From assembly GCA_902800045.1 (NCBI GenBank), contig CADCCZ010000001.1, positions 124,001 through 188,000 of the forward strand: a stretch of 64,000 nucleotides of DNA, given 5' to 3'. This document shows positions 35,601-43,962 of the stretch, piece after piece. The notes under the pieces were generated by a model. It worked only from the letters and a program-made list of their open reading frames with translations. It was not told the origin of the DNA and did not search any database. Made by a program: the position numbers and the translations under genes. Position 1 is the first letter of the stretch; every line of letters begins with the position of its first letter. The DNA is from an uncultured Bacteroidia bacterium (GTDB lineage Bacteria; Bacteroidota; Bacteroidia; Bacteroidales; ML635J-15).

Positions 35601-37277
35601 GTTGTTAGCGGCGGATTGTCGCCATTGCAATATAGCTGGCCTTCTGACAATTACATTTACGAAGGAATTTGTGGCGGAATGTATTCCGTGACCGTAACCG
35701 ACCGTATAGGTTGTTCGGCGATACAGACATTTGTAATTACTCAACCTAACGATTTTGTGGTTTCCTCGTCGGTAAATCCTGTGACTTGCAATGGCGGCGA
35801 TGATGGCGAGACAAGGATATTTGTTTCGGGGGCAACTCCTCCGTATTCGTACTTGTGGCCCGATGGAACAACTACCGAAACACTCGTGACGTCGGCTGGT
35901 ACATACATAGTTACGGTGCTCGACGATTATGGCTGCCGCTTTACTCAGGAATTTGAAATACCACAGCCTCTGCCATTGCTTGCTATGCCGATGAGCAATG
36001 TTACAATCTGCAAGGGACAGTCGACTACGCTTACCACGCAGGTGTCGGGCGGAACACCATTCTACGACTATGCATGGTCGGGTTCCGATGGTACCCAATA
36101 TTACGGTTCGGTATGCACGGTTTCTCCTACTGAAAATACTACATATTCATTGACAATTACCGATTCGCAAGGATGTTCGTTGCAATTGTCGCCAGTAACG
36201 GTGTCGCTAAAACCCGACCTGCGCATAACTTCGGTATTGCCGAACCGCGATTCGGTTTGCAGTGGCGACGAAGTGCTTGTTTATGTCGAGGCTGAAGGCG
36301 GCAATGGAGGTCCTTATATGCTTACGCTTCAGGATAGGAGCGTAGTTGCATCACCGTTTGCTGTACGTCCCGATACAACCACAATGCTTTATATTACATT
36401 GTCCGATATGTGCGGAACTCCATCAGTCATGGACTCCATTGAAATTCATGTATATCCATCGCCAGACGAACTCTTTGTCGCCAGCGGAGTGTATGGATGT
36501 GCACCATTGTCGGTATCGTTTTCGCCGTTGAACATCAATGGTACGAACTACATGTGGCAGTTTGGCGACAACGATTTTTCGGAAGCAAAAACTCCAGTTC
36601 ACGAGTACCACATGTCTGGCAATTTTGATGTTACAATGTCGGCAATTAACGAATACGGTTGCAGGGTAGAGAGAACTGTGTCCGATATGATACACGTTTA
36701 TCCACGACCAAAGGCTTTGTTCGATGCCGATGTGCAGATGGTTTCGGCGTTGTCGTCCGAAATTCTTTTCGTCAACCGATCTATCGATGCTGTAAGGTAT
36801 TACTGGTTCTTTGGCGACAACGACAGTTCGATGTTCGAAAGTCCACGCCACGTTTACCCGCAGGTGGGCGAGTACGAGGTAACTCTTGTCGCCGAGAACG
36901 AGCATTTCTGCACCGATACCACTACGCGTAAGGTAAACGTTTACAACGATATGACATTCTATGCACCGACCTCGTTCACGCCCAATGGCGATGGTATCAA
37001 CGACTGCTTCCGCATCTGCGGCAAGGGTATTTCTCGAAACAACTTTTTGTTGGTCGTTTACGACCGTTGGGGAGAACTTGTATTTCAGACAGACGACTTC
37101 TTCCCCGAAGCAGGTTGTGATTCCTGTTCCGAAGGCTCGTGGGACGGCACCGACATGGGTAGCAAGCGCAAAGGAGACAAGGTGCTTGAAAACGGAGTTT
37201 ACCAGTGGTACTGCAGTTTTGAGGATACTTTTGGAAATCTTCATAAGGAGCAAGGAGTCGTGAATTTGGTAAGGTAA
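32610..37277 (+). CDS. Giant CUB/P-domain/SprB/PKD surface protein with T9SS type-B C-terminus (adhesin 2)
   Basis: Product of 1,555 residues with signal peptide (ending SVGVAQ). Order of domains: a CUB-like domain (about 40-150; DYLTIYEGVGTNG, SSCATFVWHSDGS); a PKD-like stretch; a proprotein-convertase-type P domain (about 310-490; DIEHSYLGDLEVWITCPSGN, WCINIEDHRPYDDG); a linker; about four SprB-type repeats mixed with Ig-like modules (745-1,215); two PKD domains (about 1,290-1,440; YWFFGDNDSSMFESPRHVYP); and the type-B sorting domain (TSFTPNGDGINDCFRICGKG, YDRWGELVF, WDGTDMG) at the C-terminus. It should be exported by the type IX system. It pairs with the small protein whose gene end it overlaps by 14 bases. 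Confidence 0.93.
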   Translation: MKTISFGLLCAVMCLFASVGVAQVDTIVMNSANNGRVFNLEGCQTYHTRARIISSGCLANSYSNNEDYTVTICLPEGYQMYLSVLINSEPNCDYLTIYEGVGTNGMIVANRISGYTYTHNFHVYSSCATFVWHSDGSFTGLGISIFVDCGEYCQEFSIEPNVNARWNDVEEWYEACSNVPLEISANGVFPNNDMPDGYHQSDENLDWTWSWIDEDGTHQFGGVGENILLADFEPGAYYINVSARDSAGCMSVMREPILVVVSFPPIFDDTYLTPEVCPGEVALFDGHVQPPDEWTMQIPDHIVDQHCFVDETGYVQSMCFDHTAFAPGQTIMSPNDIEQIAIDIEHSYLGDLEVWITCPSGNRLTLFDGYHGNSTSQFLGFPVDDESEPCVPGSPFHYTWSPNASSTIEQVAYDAPIYSYTDHVGNHYTSHEYIPAGDYRPTGSWSSLVGCPINGQWCINIEDHRPYDDGIVFSVELHFADNIIPQESLIQYQTEYDTSATSSDLWWTGTELSSDTLANFTTILNIPGQHEYIFSATDNFGCTYDTTLTVTVREYDDPRCCIPPTTAMTTQSGTVCSNTTMLSAQALPSGNTGEWSVVAYPNGDNVNNSVAFANPNSPNTSVVVNGWGAYTFRWTEHYMQLPDCIDFADVTITFVEQPTPTFTYTPIMCAGETSSVSYVGNMGVDAAFNWNFDGAYVQYGNTPLGPHLVSWNDAETHAISLSVANGSCVSNDTTVSISVPESLVIDSISVVDDPCYHSNGGSAIVTHHGGTLPITYSWAAPGNEMLNLGAGNYSLVLTDANGCVAQRNFVVNEPPELVVQTVTTTNLTCHGSNDGAISLLAGGGSSNLQYLWSDIGEGPANRTNLRAGEYSVTITDGNGCMQTAFASIIQPEPLVLQMTSDYAVCEGEPTPVSVDAFGGTAPYEYFWNDGTNSFMAGSEVSANLGTTTHYSVYVRDAHECVSETQTMTITVSPKLTIDTVLLQHVKCFGSCNGRAELVVSGGLSPLQYSWPSDNYIYEGICGGMYSVTVTDRIGCSAIQTFVITQPNDFVVSSSVNPVTCNGGDDGETRIFVSGATPPYSYLWPDGTTTETLVTSAGTYIVTVLDDYGCRFTQEFEIPQPLPLLAMPMSNVTICKGQSTTLTTQVSGGTPFYDYAWSGSDGTQYYGSVCTVSPTENTTYSLTITDSQGCSLQLSPVTVSLKPDLRITSVLPNRDSVCSGDEVLVYVEAEGGNGGPYMLTLQDRSVVASPFAVRPDTTTMLYITLSDMCGTPSVMDSIEIHVYPSPDELFVASGVYGCAPLSVSFSPLNINGTNYMWQFGDNDFSEAKTPVHEYHMSGNFDVTMSAINEYGCRVERTVSDMIHVYPRPKALFDADVQMVSALSSEILFVNRSIDAVRYYWFFGDNDSSMFESPRHVYPQVGEYEVTLVAENEHFCTDTTTRKVNVYNDMTFYAPTSFTPNGDGINDCFRICGKGISRNNFLLVVYDRWGELVFQTDDFFPEAGCDSCSEGSWDGTDMGSKRKGDKVLENGVYQWYCSFEDTFGNLHKEQGVVNLVR

Positions 37278-37293
37278 TATGGCCTGTTTGCAG

Positions 37294-37317
37294 GGGGATG
37301 ATACTAAAAGCATCCTC
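37294..37317 (+). terminator. Weak hairpin after adhesin 2
   Basis: GGGGATG and CATCCTC can pair over 7 bases (one G-U) around a 10-base loop, 16 bases after the stop. No T run follows, so it may be only a partial terminator or an mRNA-stabilising hairpin. Confidence 0.3.
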
Positions 37318-37362
37318 TTGCAATCTAGCCCTAAAAAAATATAAAAAAAATCAGTCCTTTCC

Positions 37363-37394
37363 CTTGTCAGTCTTGAATAAAAGATTTAACTTTG
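37363..37394 (+). promoter_or_regulatory. Promoter of adhesin cassette 3
   Basis: CTTG at 37363-37366, a 20-base spacer and TAACTTTG at 37387-37394 fit the Bacteroidetes promoter consensus. It predicts a leader of about 95 bases that contains the GGCAACC motif. Confidence 0.6.
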
Positions 37395-37413
37395 CCCGTT
37401 GATGCATGGTGTG

Positions 37414-37445
37414 AAATTTTTTTTGCTGTAGCAGGCAACCATTTA
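37414..37445 (+). promoter_or_regulatory. Leader motif upstream of adhesin cassette 3
   Basis: AAATTTTTTTT is followed by GCTGTAGCAGGCAACCATTT, with the GGCAACC core at 37434-37440. It lies 40 bases after the -7 box, hence inside the transcript, and about 54 bases before the start codon. It is the counterpart of the element at 32,103-32,135. Confidence 0.5.
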
Positions 37446-37493
37446 AAGGTTTTTACGTCATGTATATAGGAATATAAACGAAATGTTATGTTT

Positions 37494-37934
37494 ATGAAAA
37501 AAAATATATTGCTTTTGTCGTTGATTCTCATGGTGATGGGAGCGTACTCTCAAAGCGTTACAATCGACAGCCGTCTGTATGCAAAGTATGCCGAAGAAGA
37601 TTTGCTCAGAATTCAGAGCAACAATCCGGCCGACATCGAATACATGAACTGGTTTGTTGAAAATGCTTTCGTTGTAAAGGAAATTAGAAATCCCGAAACG
37701 TCGGCATTCCCGAAACTGAGGTATATGGACAAGGAAACCAAGATGGCTGGGTCGGAAGTTGCAGCGTACAATCCCGAAACTTTCAATGTTATGGAGTATG
37801 ATTTCGAAATTGATCCTAAGTCATCCAGCGCCTACCTTATCGGAAATACGGGAAAACTTTTGGTTTTCTATTCGGGCGAGACTCTGACAAAGCTTTTTAA
37901 CGAATATAGGAGGACGCAACATGAAAACGAATAA
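37494..37934 (+). CDS. Small secreted partner protein of adhesin 3 (146 aa)
   Basis: The signal peptide is MKKNILLLSLILMVMGAYSQ; a Met two codons upstream (37488) is possible but the shorter start gives the standard lysine-rich N-region. The mature domain is a paralogue of the protein at 32,180: IDSRLYAKYAEEDLLRIQSN, DIEYMNWFVENAFVVKEI, FPKLRYMDKETKMAGSEV, FNVMEYDFE, AYLIGNTGKLLVF and LFNEYRRTQHENE. The blocks with LRY and IGNTGK are the best signature. No known family is recognised. It overlaps the adhesin 3 start by 14 bases. Confidence 0.85.
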   Translation: MKKNILLLSLILMVMGAYSQSVTIDSRLYAKYAEEDLLRIQSNNPADIEYMNWFVENAFVVKEIRNPETSAFPKLRYMDKETKMAGSEVAAYNPETFNVMEYDFEIDPKSSSAYLIGNTGKLLVFYSGETLTKLFNEYRRTQHENE

Positions 37935-40900
37935 TATAAGACTCCTTTTTGTTGTATTGTTCTGTTTGTTTGCTGCGGGAATTTTCGCACAGCAGACAAT
38001 AACAATGAATCATAACCAGACGGTAAATATGACTACTTGTTCTGCGATTCTTTACGATTCAGGTGGAGCAAGTGGAAATTACAGCAATTCAGAAGACTAC
38101 ACGGTAACGGTGTGTGTGCCTACTGGCTATCCAATGGAAATTAGTGTTTCGATGAACACAGAAAGCACATCGTTCGACTATATGTATATATACGAAGGAA
38201 CAAGTTCTAGTGGGACAATGATTGCAAACCGAATCGGAGGTTCTTCGTATACCAATTCGTATTCGCTTAATTCTTCATGTGCTACTTTCGTATGGCATAG
38301 CGACGGTTCTGTATGCAGCTATTCTGGTTTCGCAATCGAAATTAGTTGTGGTATGGAATGCCAGGACTTCACCGTTGTCCCAGATATTACAGCTCGATGG
38401 AACGAAGAGACTGGTCGTTACGAAGCTTGCTCCAATGGTCCTGTTGGTATTGGTGCTCACGGCGTATTCCCCAACAACGATGCTCCTATGGGCTATCATC
38501 AGTCCGACGAAAACCTTACTTGGATGTGGAGCTGGGTTGACGCTACGGGAAGACACGAGTTCGGTGGTGAAGGCGAAAACGAATTCAATGCCGACGTTGA
38601 ACCGGGTGCTTATTATATTAATCTTTGGGCAACAGATATTAACGGATGTACTTACAATTACCCCGATACTTTCCTTGTTGCCATATCATTGCCTCCAACA
38701 TTCCCCGGAACAACAGTAACGCCATCTATTTGCCCTGGCGAAGCAGCTCTTCTCGACGGACACGTACAGCGTCCTGATGTTTGGGTAATGGAAATACCCG
38801 AAGTTCTTATTGAGGAACATTGCTTCCAGGATGTTACAAACTATACGCAGACCATGTGTTTCAATCACTCTGCATTCGCTCCTGGTCAGACTATTCAAAG
38901 TGTAAACGATATCGAGTCGATATGTGTCGATATGGAACACTCCTATATCGGCGACCTTGAGGTGTGGATAACTTGTCCTTCTGGTAACAGAATGGACTTG
39001 TTCAATGGTTATAACAGTAGTAACTGCTCGTGGGAATTTATGGGCGAGCCGGTTGACTATGATAATGAGGCCTGCGTACAGGGCGTTCCTTACCATTATT
39101 GCTGGACTCATAATGCATCGCAGACAATTGAGGCGTTTGCAGCAAGTGCACCGACATATTCGTTTACAGATAATAGCGGACACTCATATTCAAGCCACGA
39201 ATATATTCCTGGTGGAGACTATCGTCCGCTGGGCAACTGGACAAGCCTTGTCGGATGTCCTGTAAATGGCGAATGGTGCATCAATATCCGCGACCACTTA
39301 GGTTCCGATGATGGTACAGTGTTCTCTGTAGAGTTGCACTTTGCCGACCACATGGTTCCTGCCGACGAAAACATTATTTCGTACCAGACCGATTTTGATG
39401 TGTCGGCTACCACTACATCATTGTCGTGGGGTGGTGATGATGTTTTCCAGGACCTCGTATCCAATACTACTGCTCAGCCCGAAACACCTGGTGAACATGA
39501 ATATACATTCTATGCTACCGATAACTTCGGTTGTACTTACGATACTACATTGATTGTTACAGTACTCGCCTACGATAACCCGGGCTGCTGTATCAGACCG
39601 ACACCATACGCAGGCGAACATGCTACGGTTTGCGGAAACAGCTATTTGCTTATGGCTACGCTTGCCGATGGTAACGAAGGTACATGGTCGGTTGTGTCGG
39701 CTCCTGCTGGCGGCGCTGCTGCTATAGCAGCTGTCAACTCACCCAATACCAACGTGGTGGTTGATGCTTGGGGCGCATATAAGTTCAGATGGACCGAGGC
39801 ATATTTGGGCAATTACGACAATTGCTCGGCATACTCCGATGTGATTGTCGAATTCTACCCGCAGCCTACAAGTACATTCACTTATCTGCCAATCAACTGC
39901 TATGGCGAAAATACAACTGTGACATATATCGGTAACATGACATCGGTAGGTGCAGTTGGCAACAATGCAAATTATATCTGGGATTTCGATGGCGCTATAA
40001 TTGAGTCGGGATCTGGTCCTGGTCCATACGCTATCCATTGGCTTACCGAGGACGGGTCGTCGCATCCAGTAAGCTTGCACATCGAAGCAAATGGTTGCGT
40101 GTCGGAAGATACGGTCATAAACATTGTATATCCTTCGAGACTGAATGCAACTTTGACCAAGACCGACAATGTATGTTTCCGCGACTGCCAGGGTTCGGCT
40201 ACCATAACAGCTACCGGAGGTACACTCCCATATTCATATTCGTGGGGTTCTCCAACGAATACCATTGTGAACCTTTGTGTGGGTGAATATCATGTGACAG
40301 TAAGCGATGCCAACAATTGCCAGGTCGTTTTCGACTACGAAATAGAAGAACCCGACGAGATGGTTGTTGAATCAGCTACGTCTACCGACCTTACTTGTTA
40401 CAATGCAGCCAACGGACAGATTTCTCTCAGAGTTCATGGCGGCACAGGCCGATTGTCGTATCTGTGGTCAGATATTGGAAGCGCAACGGCTACACGTCGT
40501 AATCTCTCCGCAGGCGAATACCGTGTGACGGTTGTCGATGAAAACGGTTGCTCGCTCTCTCGCGATTTTGTCATCAATCAGCCAAATCCGCTTATTGTGA
40601 CAACCGACCAGAACAGTGCAATATGCGAGGGAACTCAATCGGTAATACAGGCTACCGCATCGGGTGGTACTATGCCGTACAACTATCACTGGACAATAAG
40701 CAGCGGTGCCAATATCGGTAATACATCTACATTTACCACTACATTGCATTCAACAACAAGCTATTCGATAAATGTTACCGATGGACATAATTGCGTTTCC
40801 AATACCGAGACGTTTACTATTACTGTAAGCCCGCGTATGGAAATCGATTCGGTAATGCTTACGCACAATAGTTGCTTCGGTGCATACGACGGTAGGGCCG

Positions 40901-42579
40901 AACTAGTAATGCATGGCGGTTTGCAGCCATACCAATACTTGTGGGGTTCTGAAAATTACATATACAATGGATTGGGAGCTGGATTATACACAGTAACAGT
41001 CGTAGATGCAATCGGATGTAACACCAACACTCACTTTATAATTGAACAGCCTACACAGATTATTGCAAACACCATGACATCTCCGGCTTCGTGCGGCAAC
41101 ATCGACGATGGTACTGCCTTGATAAACGTACAGGGCGGCGTGCCTCCTTATTCGTACTTGTGGCCAAATGGAGAAACAACTCATAATATCAATGCTGTTC
41201 CTGGCGAATACGTCGTTACTGTTACCGACGACCATGGATGCCGTATCGAAAGAGCAATAAACGTTGAAGGTCCTACACCTATATATATATTACCTATGTC
41301 TAACCAGACAATATGTAACGGACAGACAACTACAATAACAACACAAGTTTCTGGCGGAACACCGTTCTATACATATATGTGGGCAAGTCAGGATTCGGTA
41401 GTATCGTATTCGAATCTGCTTACGGTTACGCCGACAGCAAACTCTACTTATACATTGACAGTTACCGATGCAAATGGCTGTACTGCCGTTTCGCAACCAG
41501 TGACGGTTACGCTTAATCCGCCACTTAACATCAGAGCTGTTACAACAAGCTACGATACTATATGCCCGGGTGCTGGCGCTCTCATTAATGTCGAAGTCGA
41601 AGGTGGAAACGGCGGCCCATATACGCTCACTATCGACAATGGCTCGGTTGTGCCATCTCCGTTTACTATAAACCTCGATACTACAACAATGGTACATATT
41701 ACATTGTCGGATATGTGCGGAACATCACCAGTGTCCGATTCTATATTGATAAATGTAAGACCGAAACCAGATTCATTGTTCTCGGCAAAAGTGATAGAGG
41801 GATGTGCTCCGTTGAAGACCATATTCACACCATTCAATACTGCTGACCAGACGTTGTGGGAATTCGGCGACTACGCATTCTCCGATGCCCTTGCTCCAAC
41901 ACATGTGTATACTCAGCCAGGTGTATACGATGTTTCGCTCGAGATGGTCGATTACTTCGGATGTCATTTCTACAAGACTTACAACGACATGATTACCGTA
42001 TATCCGAAGCCAAAGGCTCTGTTCGAAACCGATCCTCTTATTACTGGTCTGCTCGATTCGGAAGTTAAGTTTATAAATTATTCGACTGGCGCAGAAAGGT
42101 ATTACTGGTTCTTCGGCGACAACGATAGCTCGTTGTTCGAGTCGCCACGTCATGTATATCGTCGTATGGGAGAGTTCGAGATTATGCTTATTGCAGAATC
42201 GGAAAACCTTTGCCGCGATACTACAACTCGTACATTGCTAATACAGAACGATTTTGCATTCTACGCTCCTACATCGTTCACACCTAATGGCGATGGTATA
42301 AACGATTGCTTCAGAATTTGTGGCAATGGAATAACAAGGAACGACTTTATGCTTGTGATTTACGACCGTTGGGGTGGTTTGGTATTTAGATCCAACTGGT
42401 ACGACCCGACAGTGGGTTGTGAATCGTGTGCCGAAGGTGCTTGGGATGGAACCGACTGGGGACATAGGAACCAAGGCGATGCGCTTTGTCCTCCAGGAAT
42501 TTATCAGTGGTTCTGCTCATTCCAGGATTGGAACGGGGTAATTCACAACGAACAAGGTACAGTAACATTGATAAGATAA
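37921..42579 (+). CDS. Giant CUB/P-domain/SprB/PKD surface protein with T9SS type-B C-terminus (adhesin 3)
   Basis: Product of 1,552 residues, a full-length paralogue of adhesin 2. The signal peptide ends AAGIFAQ. It contains a CUB-like domain (SFDYMYIYEGTSSSGTMIAN, SSCATFVWHSDGS), a P domain (DMEHSYIGDLEVWITCPSGN, WCINIRDHLGSDDG), about four SprB-type repeats with Ig-like modules, two PKD domains (YWFFGDNDSSLFESPRHVYR) and the type-B sorting domain (TSFTPNGDGINDCFRICGNG, YDRWGGLVF, WDGTDWG). Protein similarity to adhesin 2 runs from end to end, but the DNA has drifted widely, so the duplication is not recent. It is expected on the cell surface or released, through type IX secretion. Confidence 0.93.
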   Translation: MKTNNIRLLFVVLFCLFAAGIFAQQTITMNHNQTVNMTTCSAILYDSGGASGNYSNSEDYTVTVCVPTGYPMEISVSMNTESTSFDYMYIYEGTSSSGTMIANRIGGSSYTNSYSLNSSCATFVWHSDGSVCSYSGFAIEISCGMECQDFTVVPDITARWNEETGRYEACSNGPVGIGAHGVFPNNDAPMGYHQSDENLTWMWSWVDATGRHEFGGEGENEFNADVEPGAYYINLWATDINGCTYNYPDTFLVAISLPPTFPGTTVTPSICPGEAALLDGHVQRPDVWVMEIPEVLIEEHCFQDVTNYTQTMCFNHSAFAPGQTIQSVNDIESICVDMEHSYIGDLEVWITCPSGNRMDLFNGYNSSNCSWEFMGEPVDYDNEACVQGVPYHYCWTHNASQTIEAFAASAPTYSFTDNSGHSYSSHEYIPGGDYRPLGNWTSLVGCPVNGEWCINIRDHLGSDDGTVFSVELHFADHMVPADENIISYQTDFDVSATTTSLSWGGDDVFQDLVSNTTAQPETPGEHEYTFYATDNFGCTYDTTLIVTVLAYDNPGCCIRPTPYAGEHATVCGNSYLLMATLADGNEGTWSVVSAPAGGAAAIAAVNSPNTNVVVDAWGAYKFRWTEAYLGNYDNCSAYSDVIVEFYPQPTSTFTYLPINCYGENTTVTYIGNMTSVGAVGNNANYIWDFDGAIIESGSGPGPYAIHWLTEDGSSHPVSLHIEANGCVSEDTVINIVYPSRLNATLTKTDNVCFRDCQGSATITATGGTLPYSYSWGSPTNTIVNLCVGEYHVTVSDANNCQVVFDYEIEEPDEMVVESATSTDLTCYNAANGQISLRVHGGTGRLSYLWSDIGSATATRRNLSAGEYRVTVVDENGCSLSRDFVINQPNPLIVTTDQNSAICEGTQSVIQATASGGTMPYNYHWTISSGANIGNTSTFTTTLHSTTSYSINVTDGHNCVSNTETFTITVSPRMEIDSVMLTHNSCFGAYDGRAELVMHGGLQPYQYLWGSENYIYNGLGAGLYTVTVVDAIGCNTNTHFIIEQPTQIIANTMTSPASCGNIDDGTALINVQGGVPPYSYLWPNGETTHNINAVPGEYVVTVTDDHGCRIERAINVEGPTPIYILPMSNQTICNGQTTTITTQVSGGTPFYTYMWASQDSVVSYSNLLTVTPTANSTYTLTVTDANGCTAVSQPVTVTLNPPLNIRAVTTSYDTICPGAGALINVEVEGGNGGPYTLTIDNGSVVPSPFTINLDTTTMVHITLSDMCGTSPVSDSILINVRPKPDSLFSAKVIEGCAPLKTIFTPFNTADQTLWEFGDYAFSDALAPTHVYTQPGVYDVSLEMVDYFGCHFYKTYNDMITVYPKPKALFETDPLITGLLDSEVKFINYSTGAERYYWFFGDNDSSLFESPRHVYRRMGEFEIMLIAESENLCRDTTTRTLLIQNDFAFYAPTSFTPNGDGINDCFRICGNGITRNDFMLVIYDRWGGLVFRSNWYDPTVGCESCAEGAWDGTDWGHRNQGDALCPPGIYQWFCSFQDWNGVIHNEQGTVTLIR

Positions 42580-42584
42580 AATAC

Positions 42585-42610
42585 AAGGCTGTCGATTCGA
42601 CAGCCTTTTT
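42585..42610 (+). terminator. Rho-independent terminator after adhesin 3
   Basis: AAGGCTGTCG-ATT-CGACAGCCTT followed by a T run: a perfect stem five bases after the adhesin stop codon. Confidence 0.92.
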
Positions 42611-42713
42611 TATTTTCTCGTAATGCATAACAGCTAAAATGAAAAATACTTGGTTTGTTATATGAGAGTAAAAAAAGTATATATTTGCTGTTGGACAAAA
42701 TACAAATCTTAAT

Positions 42714-43478
42714 ATGAAAAAGAAGGTAATAATGCTGATAATTTTTGTCGTCAGTATAGTTCTGTTCTCAGGTTGCCCAATCGGTTCGGATGCTAATAAA
42801 ACAGTTTACAATTATACGCCTAACGATGAATTGTACGACTACTGCGCTTTTGACGAGTCTAGTTACTGGCTTTACGAAGATTCGGCTACTCATGAAATAG
42901 ATAGTGTTGTAGTGTTGGATTTTTATAAGACTTCTTGCAGTACAGATATTGTAGTTGATGAAAAACATCATAAATACGAAGGCCTCATTAATACTTTTTA
43001 TCAGAATTATGATGTGATAAACCAGAGTCGAGGAACTGAATATTCTGTGTTCATGCATCCAATGGTATATTATCCCAATCCAAAGTTTTCAGAAGTCGAA
43101 TTGGATCAATATGAATATTATTATTTGGAAAATACCCACTATTTTTATAGCGGATGCCCATATATGTTTGCATATACAAATCTATCTAAACCGATTGTAT
43201 CAAATACAGTTAGGACTCCTGGGTATGATGTCTTTAGACTGCCCGATTTTTCTATTAAATATTTGGCATTCTATGATAATTACTATATAAATGGTTATAA
43301 TTATAAAGATGTAAAGAAAATAGAATTCCTTAACAATGCTTGGACACAGGATACCATAGTATGTTATTGGGCAAAATATGTAGGATTGGTTAGGCAGGAG
43401 TACAGCAATGACAGTGTCAAGGTTGTTAAGAATATAAAGTATCACAGCGTTATAAATGTTCGCAATCAGTACAAATGA
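42714..43478 (+). CDS. Tyr-rich lipoprotein of unknown function (254 aa)
   Basis: The SpII signal MKKKVIMLIIFVVSIVLFSGC (lipobox FSGC) leads to a mature protein unusually rich in Tyr, Asn and Asp (for example NPKFSEVELDQYEYYYLENT). No catalytic motif or known domain is seen. Its DNA is clearly more AT-rich than the genes on either side, which could mean recent acquisition or low expression. It stands alone behind the adhesin 3 terminator. The stop codon (43476-43478) abuts, with no gap, the stop codon of the convergent gene on the minus strand. Confidence 0.72.
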   Translation: MKKKVIMLIIFVVSIVLFSGCPIGSDANKTVYNYTPNDELYDYCAFDESSYWLYEDSATHEIDSVVVLDFYKTSCSTDIVVDEKHHKYEGLINTFYQNYDVINQSRGTEYSVFMHPMVYYPNPKFSEVELDQYEYYYLENTHYFYSGCPYMFAYTNLSKPIVSNTVRTPGYDVFRLPDFSIKYLAFYDNYYINGYNYKDVKKIEFLNNAWTQDTIVCYWAKYVGLVRQEYSNDSVKVVKNIKYHSVINVRNQYK

Positions 43479-43934
43479 TTAGTTACATTCTCGTAACATT
43501 TTTTTGTGCTGTCGTATCATGTAGTATTTCTTTCTGATGCAGAACTCGTATATCAGCCAGATGACGAGGAATGTATTTGTGGATATTTCGTAGACAAGGT
43601 CCCATGGTTCTGGAAGACTGAAAAAGAAGCCTGCAATCCACAGCACGAGGTCGATTGTGAAAAGTATGTCCCAAATTCGTTCTCTGTTCTTGAATGTTAC
43701 AACATTTTCCACTCCTTTCTCGATTTCGACTTCGTCGGTAGCGTATAGTAATGGGATTGGGCTTTGTATCATGATGCTGTATTTGCCTTCCGGAATCATT
43801 ATAGAAACCTTTTTCGTCTGCATTATGCCTACTAGCCGTCCGTTTATGAAAATTCGGTTCGGTAGCTTTGCCATAAGTTCGGATGATTCCTTTTCGATGG
43901 TCAGTTTTTGGTATTCTATTTGTTGTCCGTACAT
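43479..43934 (-). CDS. Two-helix membrane protein with a PEGA-like N-terminal domain (151 aa)
   Basis: The first 85 residues are soluble and contain FINGRLVGIMQTKKVSIMIP and GKYSIMIQSPIPLL, the pattern of a PEGA-like beta-sandwich (surface-layer-type repeat with a polar turn). Two membrane helices follow (IWDILFTIDLVLWIAGFFFS, ISTNTFLVIWLIYEFCI), and the protein ends with the basic tail RKKYYMIRQHKKMLRECN. No enzyme motif. Function unknown. Upstream of it lies the 17-base repeat block. Confidence 0.65.
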   Translation of the reverse strand: MYGQQIEYQKLTIEKESSELMAKLPNRIFINGRLVGIMQTKKVSIMIPEGKYSIMIQSPIPLLYATDEVEIEKGVENVVTFKNRERIWDILFTIDLVLWIAGFFFSLPEPWDLVYEISTNTFLVIWLIYEFCIRKKYYMIRQHKKMLRECN

Positions 43935-43962
43935 GTCGCAAAAATATTAAAAATTTGGTTTC

